A DNA stretch of 64,000 bases from Candidatus Babeliales bacterium. GTDB lineage: Bacteria > Babelota > Babeliae > Babelales > Chromulinivoraceae. Within the stretch, counting starts at the first letter, position 1, and each line of letters starts with the position of its first letter. Both the position numbers and the translations under genes were made by a program. Of this stretch, positions 58,110 to 64,000 are shown piece by piece. Location: contig JAGOSF010000001.1 in NCBI GenBank assembly GCA_018062405.1, forward strand, positions 186,001 to 250,000, read 5' to 3'. The notes under the pieces were generated by a model, which did no database searches, had not been told where the DNA came from, and saw nothing but the letters and a program-made list of their open reading frames with translations.

Positions 58110-58742
58110 TTAATTTAATTTTTTCACCATGATTTGAGTAGAATATACAGGATGAACTTTAAATCCAAATTTGCTATAAGCTCGTCGAGCTTTATAATTT
58201 TCTGCTTCCACACCAAGCAACAATGTTAAAATTCCACGATCTCTGCAATCTTGTTCAAAATAATGTAACATTGCTTGCGCAATGCCTTGACCTCGATAAT
58301 CTTTATGCACTGCAATATCATCAATGAAACCAAAATCAACTAAATCTGGTACTGGTGTTAAAATTTCAAATTCATCAGCATATGTTGGATTAAATAATAT
58401 TGACTGCATATCTGGATTCCCTACAAAATAAGCTCGATGTGATATGAAATATATCATAAACCCGCAAATGATTCCCATACCATCTGTAGTGCGACAAACA
58501 ATACATTGAAGTTGATGCTTTACATCAGGACTAGATAACATTTTTCTCATTGATTCTTTAGTTTCATGCGTCATCTGCTGAATATCTGCATCATCGGCAA
58601 CCATATCACAAATCTGTTGTCTCATATCATCGGCTGCATAATCGAATGGTACAATCTCATACTGTAAAACAGTTTCTGATGAAAGCATAAATTGTGGAAC
58701 GCTGAGTAAAAACAAAAGATTCAAAATTATAGATTTCTTCAT
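58110..58742 (-). CDS. GNAT acetyltransferase with signal peptide, copy C
   Basis: A 210-residue product with a signal peptide (MKKSIILNLLFLLSVPQFMLSS) followed by the shared YEIVPFDYAADDMRQQICDM opening. The acetyl-CoA loop is YRGQGIAQAML after DDIAVHKD, and the C-terminal segment is ENYKARRAYSKFGF. AAAGGATG precedes ATG. It lies 14 bases after the beta-lactamase-fold gene. As with copies A and B, the signal peptide is the odd feature. The acceptor substrate is unknown. Confidence 0.8.
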   Translation of the reverse strand: MKKSIILNLLFLLSVPQFMLSSETVLQYEIVPFDYAADDMRQQICDMVADDADIQQMTHETKESMRKMLSSPDVKHQLQCIVCRTTDGMGIICGFMIYFISHRAYFVGNPDMQSILFNPTYADEFEILTPVPDLVDFGFIDDIAVHKDYRGQGIAQAMLHYFEQDCRDRGILTLLLGVEAENYKARRAYSKFGFKVHPVYSTQIMVKKLN

Positions 58743-58756
58743 TTTATTTCATCCTT

Positions 58757-59929
58757 TTATTCCTTTTTAAACATTATTTTTCTATTTTTAGCAGGTAATT
58801 CATATTCTTGATCAAATAAAACATGATCAATATTATGAGATAATTTTCCAATAGGTGTAAAATCAAAATTACTCAATGCAATGATCACAATATCTTCGTC
58901 AACAAAATGAGTCATAGTAGTAACAAATCCATCTATACCACCATTATGACCAATTGTTTTTTTATGAAGAAGAGGAGAATCTGTATCAACAACAATTCCA
59001 TAACCATATTCAATTGCAGCAAGTTCTTTATTCTCGAGGTCTATTTTTACCGTTGATTTAATAAGACTGTTAACAGCTTTATCACCTGCATGTAAAAAAC
59101 GATCCCACAATAAAAGATCTTCGACTGTTGAATATAAAGCTCCAGCTCCTGAAGGAACTTTCATATTGATATATGATGCATTTTGAACAATATCAAATGC
59201 TTGATCTGGTGCATTTTTTGGCTGGCAATATAATGAATAACCAGATGCTCTATTTTTTAATAACAGTTCATAGTGATCATATCCTGAATTATGCATGCCA
59301 AGTGGTGTAAAAATATGATCCTGCAAATATTGTTCATACGTCTGTCCTGATACTTTTTCTATAATATCCGTCAATAAAATATATCCAGAATTTGAATATC
59401 TATGTTTTAAGCCAGGTTCAAAGTTAAATGGTTTATCTTTAAATGTTGCAATCACTTCATTAATAGTCGCAGGTAAAATTTCTAGTTTTTCATACTCAGG
59501 TAAGCTTGTAAAATTAGGGATACCTGACGTATGAGTTAATAACTGATGAATGGTAATAACATTACCCTGTGGATAATCAGGAATATATGTATCAAGTGTA
59601 TCATCAACAGACAATAATCCTTTTTTTTGTAATTGCATAATCGCATATGCTGTAAACTGTTTGGTAATAGAACCTAAACGAAATTTAGTATCGGGTGTAT
59701 TAGGGATATCAAGCTCATAATTAGCCATGCCATATCCTTGAGAAAGAATAATTTTACCATGCTGCGCTACCAAAACAGATCCGCTAAAAAGTTTTTGTTC
59801 TTCCCATCGTTTCAAACAAGCATCAATTTTAGAATGCTTCACATGAACATGAGACTTTGAATAAATATCACCATGATAAGCTAAAAATACAATGAAATTT
59901 AACGAAATTATTGTTATTATTTTTTGCAT
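58757..59929 (-). CDS. serine beta-lactamase-fold hydrolase, single-domain form
   Basis: A 390-residue exported protein (signal peptide MQKIITIISLNFIVFLAYHG) with the class C beta-lactamase/DD-peptidase fold: S87-I-T-K90, Y178-S-N180 and H328-N-G-G as the KTG equivalent. It lacks the extra N- and C-terminal domains of the protein at 52747. The SD AAGGAATAAA overlaps the end of the short remnant frame 59931-59999. It is the second gene of the leftward block, after hydrolase copy C. Cell-wall peptide or ester hydrolysis is the likely reaction type. Confidence 0.88.
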   Translation of the reverse strand: MQKIITIISLNFIVFLAYHGDIYSKSHVHVKHSKIDACLKRWEEQKLFSGSVLVAQHGKIILSQGYGMANYELDIPNTPDTKFRLGSITKQFTAYAIMQLQKKGLLSVDDTLDTYIPDYPQGNVITIHQLLTHTSGIPNFTSLPEYEKLEILPATINEVIATFKDKPFNFEPGLKHRYSNSGYILLTDIIEKVSGQTYEQYLQDHIFTPLGMHNSGYDHYELLLKNRASGYSLYCQPKNAPDQAFDIVQNASYINMKVPSGAGALYSTVEDLLLWDRFLHAGDKAVNSLIKSTVKIDLENKELAAIEYGYGIVVDTDSPLLHKKTIGHNGGIDGFVTTMTHFVDEDIVIIALSNFDFTPIGKLSHNIDHVLFDQEYELPAKNRKIMFKKE

Positions 59930-59930
59930 T

Positions 59931-59999
59931 TTATTCCTTCGTTTCTAAATAATTAGCAATTTTTCGTGTCATTCGTAGCTTTAGCGTAGTATGATTCAT
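59931..59999 (-). pseudogene. 22-codon remnant of the GNAT copy B start
   Basis: The frame begins MNHTTLKLRMTRKI, identical to the start of GNAT copy B (57089), and then runs into unrelated codons and a stop. The DNA from about 59958 to 60006 matches 57048-57096 almost base for base. It shows that a [hydrolase + GNAT] unit was duplicated and that the GNAT part here was replaced by the beta-lactamase-fold gene. It may still be translated as a leader peptide. Confidence 0.7.
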
Positions 60000-60000
60000 A

Positions 60001-60954
60001 TTATTCCTTTGCTTGTCTTATTTCTGCGACCATTTCACGCACAGCTTCAACAATAATTTCTGGTTGTTCATTGGGAATCATATGACCACTCTTTTCTGCA
60101 ACAATCAATTTTCCTCGTGAAGATTTTGTGGCAAGATCAGCTTGCAACCATATTTTCATTTGATTTTTTTCTTGATCGGTCCCTGACATTTTTCCGGCTC
60201 TAATAACCATCAAAGGTTTATCTGCCAATAACCCTCCATCATTTTTAAGTTGTTGAAAGCTTGACTCAACATTTAACAACTCTTGATACGAAGTTTGACT
60301 TGATTGAATAGGCAATTTTGTTGCTATATAATTATGCTGCACTTCCGTTGGGAATTCTTTCACCCAATCATTGAATTCTTGATGTTGTTGTTCGGTCATT
60401 AAAGGGCGTAAGCCTAACGATTGTTCTATATATTTTTTCCAAGATAATTCAGGTTTTATTTTATATGATGGTATTTTTTCACGTTGATCTTCATGAACTG
60501 AATCAACCAAAATAACACCTTCAACTTCATCCGGGTATTTACTTGCAAATAAACGAACATTGCCACCACCAAATGAATGTCCGACTAAAATGTATGGTGC
60601 AGGAATACCTGCATTCTTCAGCAATGTGTGCATTTCTTGAACAACATTTTCAGATGTTCTTGCTAACGGACTTGCATCCGACCATGCATAACCAGCTCGA
60701 TCAATGACAATTACTCGAGTTAATTTTGCAATTTCAGGATATATTAAACCCCATGTCAATGAATTACATCCACACCCAGGGTCGACAACTACAGTTGGTC
60801 CGCCTTGACCTTTGTCAATTACATGAAGTTTATAACCGCCAACATCAATCATTCTTCCAATCGGAGGGAAGTTTTGTTTATCCATCGTTCGCCCAACATA
60901 TTCATATCCTGCAAAAGCAAGCAATGAAGCCATAATTGTTGTTAACATATCCAT
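60001..60954 (-). CDS. membrane-anchored/exported alpha/beta-hydrolase, copy C
   Basis: A 317-residue paralogue of copies A and B. It has a short hydrophobic N-terminus (MLTTIMASLLAFAGYEYVG), DPGCGCNSLTWG (oxyanion segment), DRAGYAWSD, the elbow GHSFGG, and EKSGHMIPNEQ with the catalytic His. It ends EIRQAKE, close to copy B. It is the first gene of the leftward cargo block, divergent from the RHH/recombinase operon. The initiation site has only a weak GAAAGA element. Confidence 0.85.
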   Translation of the reverse strand: MDMLTTIMASLLAFAGYEYVGRTMDKQNFPPIGRMIDVGGYKLHVIDKGQGGPTVVVDPGCGCNSLTWGLIYPEIAKLTRVIVIDRAGYAWSDASPLARTSENVVQEMHTLLKNAGIPAPYILVGHSFGGGNVRLFASKYPDEVEGVILVDSVHEDQREKIPSYKIKPELSWKKYIEQSLGLRPLMTEQQHQEFNDWVKEFPTEVQHNYIATKLPIQSSQTSYQELLNVESSFQQLKNDGGLLADKPLMVIRAGKMSGTDQEKNQMKIWLQADLATKSSRGKLIVAEKSGHMIPNEQPEIIVEAVREMVAEIRQAKE

Positions 60955-61102
60955 AATTTAATCTTTCATAAGATCCTACAAATATCTATACAGTTCTATA
61001 TTATCACAATCTGAAATCTTATTCATAGGGTTTTATCCCTACAACCAAGCAAAATTGAATTGTTTTATAACAAATTGTATCAAATCTAAGCCCCATAGAT
61101 CC

Positions 61103-61131
61103 TTGACGTTAATACAAAAATAGTAGATACT
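61103..61131 (+). promoter_or_regulatory. possible promoter of the RHH-recombinase operon
   Basis: TTGACG (61103-61108), a 17-base spacer and GATACT (61126-61131) lie 37 bases before the RHH start codon. The -10 box is poor, but no better candidate lies between the divergent genes. Confidence 0.4.
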
Positions 61132-61167
61132 AAATATAAGTAATAAGCTTCATACAAAGGAAAATCC

Positions 61168-61358
61168 ATGGAAATTGCAGAACCAAACAAAAAATTTAAA
61201 ACATCAATTTATTTATCTGATGAAGATGAGCACATGTTAGATGAACTTTTCATCAAAAGAATGAGGGATAAGAACAAAACCGATAGGTCAGCACTTCTTT
61301 GCGAAGGCATTCGATTACTTTATGAAAAAGAAATCGGATCTTTGTCTAGGGATGCTCA

Positions 61359-61362
<4 letters not shown>
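61168..61362 (+). CDS. ribbon-helix-helix protein upstream of the recombinase
   Basis: A 64-residue protein with KFKTSIYLSDEDEHMLDEL as strand and first helix and RSALLCEGIRLLYEKE as second helix, a plausible RHH fold. AAAGGA SD. Its last codons overlap the recombinase start by ATGA, so the two are translationally coupled. It is probably a regulator or directionality partner for integration and excision; an antitoxin role is less likely because no toxin adjoins it. Confidence 0.7.
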
Positions 61363-62909
<1,547 letters not shown>

Positions 62910-63044
62910 AAAATAGTGTGAATCAAAAGATTGAAATATTTTCGCATAGTTTAAATATAGCTGAAAATAAGGACAAAGTCAAATGTTAATAAATATAAGT
63001 TTTTACGATTTGTAATTTGTTTGAGTTTTTAAGCTTGAACAAGT

Positions 63045-63372
63045 TTATTTTAAGTTCTTATCAACTAACTTTTTTGCCAGCCAATCAATCAGTTGTATTT
63101 GAGAGATTTTTTCATCTTCAGGTAGCTGATTTTCTGGGATAATGGTTAGTTTTTTTTGCCTCTTTGAGCTGTAAAATATATTGTGAGACCTCTTCTTTTC
63201 TAAGGTTTCTTCGTTCTTGGATGAGCTTAATTTCTCGTAGGGTGTTGCCGATGATTTGCGCAGCCATGGCTTGCATGTCCTCTTGAACTTGAGCCTTTTT
63301 CCCCATCGAAAATAAAGCTGATCCAAAAGCCATATAAATAATAAAAACGCGCAAGTAGCTATTTTTTTTCAT
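63045..63372 (-). pseudogene. small exported protein with an A8 frameshift
   Basis: The first frame starts at ATG 63372 with a signal peptide (MKKNSYLRVFIIYMAFGSALF) and a helical region, and stops at 63118. A second frame overlaps and, after the eight-A run (63150-63157), continues in the expected style: LTIIPENQLPEDEK, then LIDWLAKKLVDKNLK to 63045. Removing one A joins them into a ~108-residue protein. The run could be a slippage or phase-variation site, a real mutation, or a sequencing error. No family is recognised. Confidence 0.55.
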
Positions 63373-63423
63373 AAGAAATCTTTTTCGTGGGTTTTAATTT
63401 ATTTCTACAAGACTACACTTTAA

Positions 63424-64000
63424 TCATTCCAAAGAAAAGATTGGATCATCGCTTCTTATGTTATTTTTGAGTCTGTATTCAGTTCGTGCAATTCTCAGGG
63501 AGGCAAGATGCACAATCTTCATTTCAAATTTATTTGGAGAAAGAGTGGGGTCATGATCTAGCTGTTCGTTGAGAATCTTGATGCTTTGATTATATGCCCT
63601 CATGGTGGCAAGAAGAGCTTTTATATTAGTTTCCCCTTGATATCTTGCAATTTGGCTTGCATTAGAGTCTATAATAAGCCCTTCTTTTTTTCGTTTTTCT
63701 TTATAGCTTTCCTTAAAAGAAGAGTTATCGCTATTGAGCGCAGTACTTTGTGCGGTTTCATCGATAAAGACTTTATTTGAGCTTGAAGCTTTTTGCTTTT
63801 TTTGTGTGCGTGTATAACTTCGTATGTGGGTGCTGGTATTATCTTGTTCGCTTGTAGGTTTTGCTTCTTCGTCGATGCCTATTTTTGGTAAAAGCAAATT
63901 GTGGGTGTTGGCATCATCGATAAAGACTTTATTTGAGCTTGAAGCTTTTTGTTTTTTTTGTGTGCGTATGTGGGTGCTGGTATTATCTTGTTCACTTGTA
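63424..64000 (-). CDS. repeat-containing protein, 5' end beyond window
   Basis: The minus-strand frame ending at 63424 is open to the window edge, so the start is missing; a TTG near 63897 is internal. The visible part has two copies of a polar unit (TSEQDNTSTHIR, then TQKKQKASSSNKVFID), the second with a four-residue SYTR insertion. A helical C-terminal domain (about 75 residues, NIKALLATMRAYNQSIKIL) follows. Low-complexity Ser/Lys/Gln repeats suggest a surface or exported protein, but no signal peptide can be seen in the window. Confidence 0.6.
   Translation of the reverse strand, partial: TSEQDNTSTHIRTQKKQKASSSNKVFIDDANTHNLLLPKIGIDEEAKPTSEQDNTSTHIRSYTRTQKKQKASSSNKVFIDETAQSTALNSDNSSFKESYKEKRKKEGLIIDSNASQIARYQGETNIKALLATMRAYNQSIKILNEQLDHDPTLSPNKFEMKIVHLASLRIARTEYRLKNNIRSDDPIFSLE
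63761..64000. repeat. ~150-bp tandem repeat within the coding region
   Basis: The stretch from 63761 to about 63855 recurs from about 63911 to the window end with few differences and a 12-base length change. More copies may exist beyond the edge. Confidence 0.75.

Noticed and set aside
52747..59929. The beta-lactamase-fold proteins as antibiotic resistance genes
   Set aside because: The SxxK, YxN and HxG motifs fit the broad class C/esterase/DD-peptidase superfamily; nothing in the sequence singles out beta-lactams as substrate.
63045..63326. Separate 93-codon gene
   Set aside because: Its first half is a shadow of the signal-peptide gene at 63372; only the part after the A8 run looks genuine, so the two frames are treated as one broken gene.

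Overview
The window is AT-rich bacterial DNA. Housekeeping genes (rpsA, an iscU-like scaffold, prs, nusA, infB, nfo, aspS, clpB, uvrC) are scattered among many unrecognised proteins with signal peptides, some repair and competence genes look shortened, and there are large paralogous exported enzymes. I infer a small-genome, host-associated bacterium, possibly of the Dependentiae (TM6) type. That placement rests on gene style, not on a database match.

Layout. 1-19 kb is mostly minus strand: rpsA (cut by the window edge), an IscU-like protein, prs, small membrane or lipoproteins, and five consecutive ~900-residue M16 zinc metallopeptidase genes that look like one operon. 19-22 kb holds a ComEC/Rec2-like membrane protein and an exported clostripain-family (C11) peptidase. 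At 21.84-22.02 kb two oppositely oriented arrays of four DnaA boxes each, followed by an AT-rich stretch, look like the chromosomal origin. Strand composition flips from C-rich to G-rich at this point whatever the gene direction. 22-30 kb is a plus-strand housekeeping run (nusA, infB, a beta-barrel-like outer-membrane protein, aspS), with nfo on the minus strand.

30-45 kb is a patchwork of exported proteins of unknown function. It contains a probable toxin-immunity pair (32.2-35.7 kb): a secreted 871-residue protein with an EndoU-like C-terminus, overlapped by ATGA with a cytosolic partner. A ~320 bp cassette (immunity-gene tail, promoter region and signal peptide) occurs on both sides of the pair, leaving an orphan immunity-gene end. 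A plasmid-type ParA plus ribbon-helix-helix pair, clpB and a uvrC without its helix-hairpin-helix end follow.

46.58-62.81 kb is an integrated element of about 16.2 kb inserted at the 3' end of the initiator tRNA gene (62805-62881, minus). It carries a large serine recombinase and an RHH protein at the tRNA end, and a Toprim/DUF3987 replication-type protein at the other end. The cargo is repeated: three alpha/beta-hydrolases, three GNAT acetyltransferases with signal peptides and two serine beta-lactamase-fold hydrolases, in two oppositely oriented blocks, plus a broken HExxH protein. A decayed recombinase 3' end at 46.31-46.59 kb, next to a copy of the tRNA 3' terminus, indicates that an older related element used the same site. 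Beyond the tRNA lie a frameshifted small secreted protein and a repeat-containing protein that runs off the window.

Taken together, the window holds a candidate replication origin not next to dnaA, a large set of exported proteases and hydrolases, and two accessory regions (toxin-immunity cassette and tRNA-fMet island) with clear signs of duplication and recombination.
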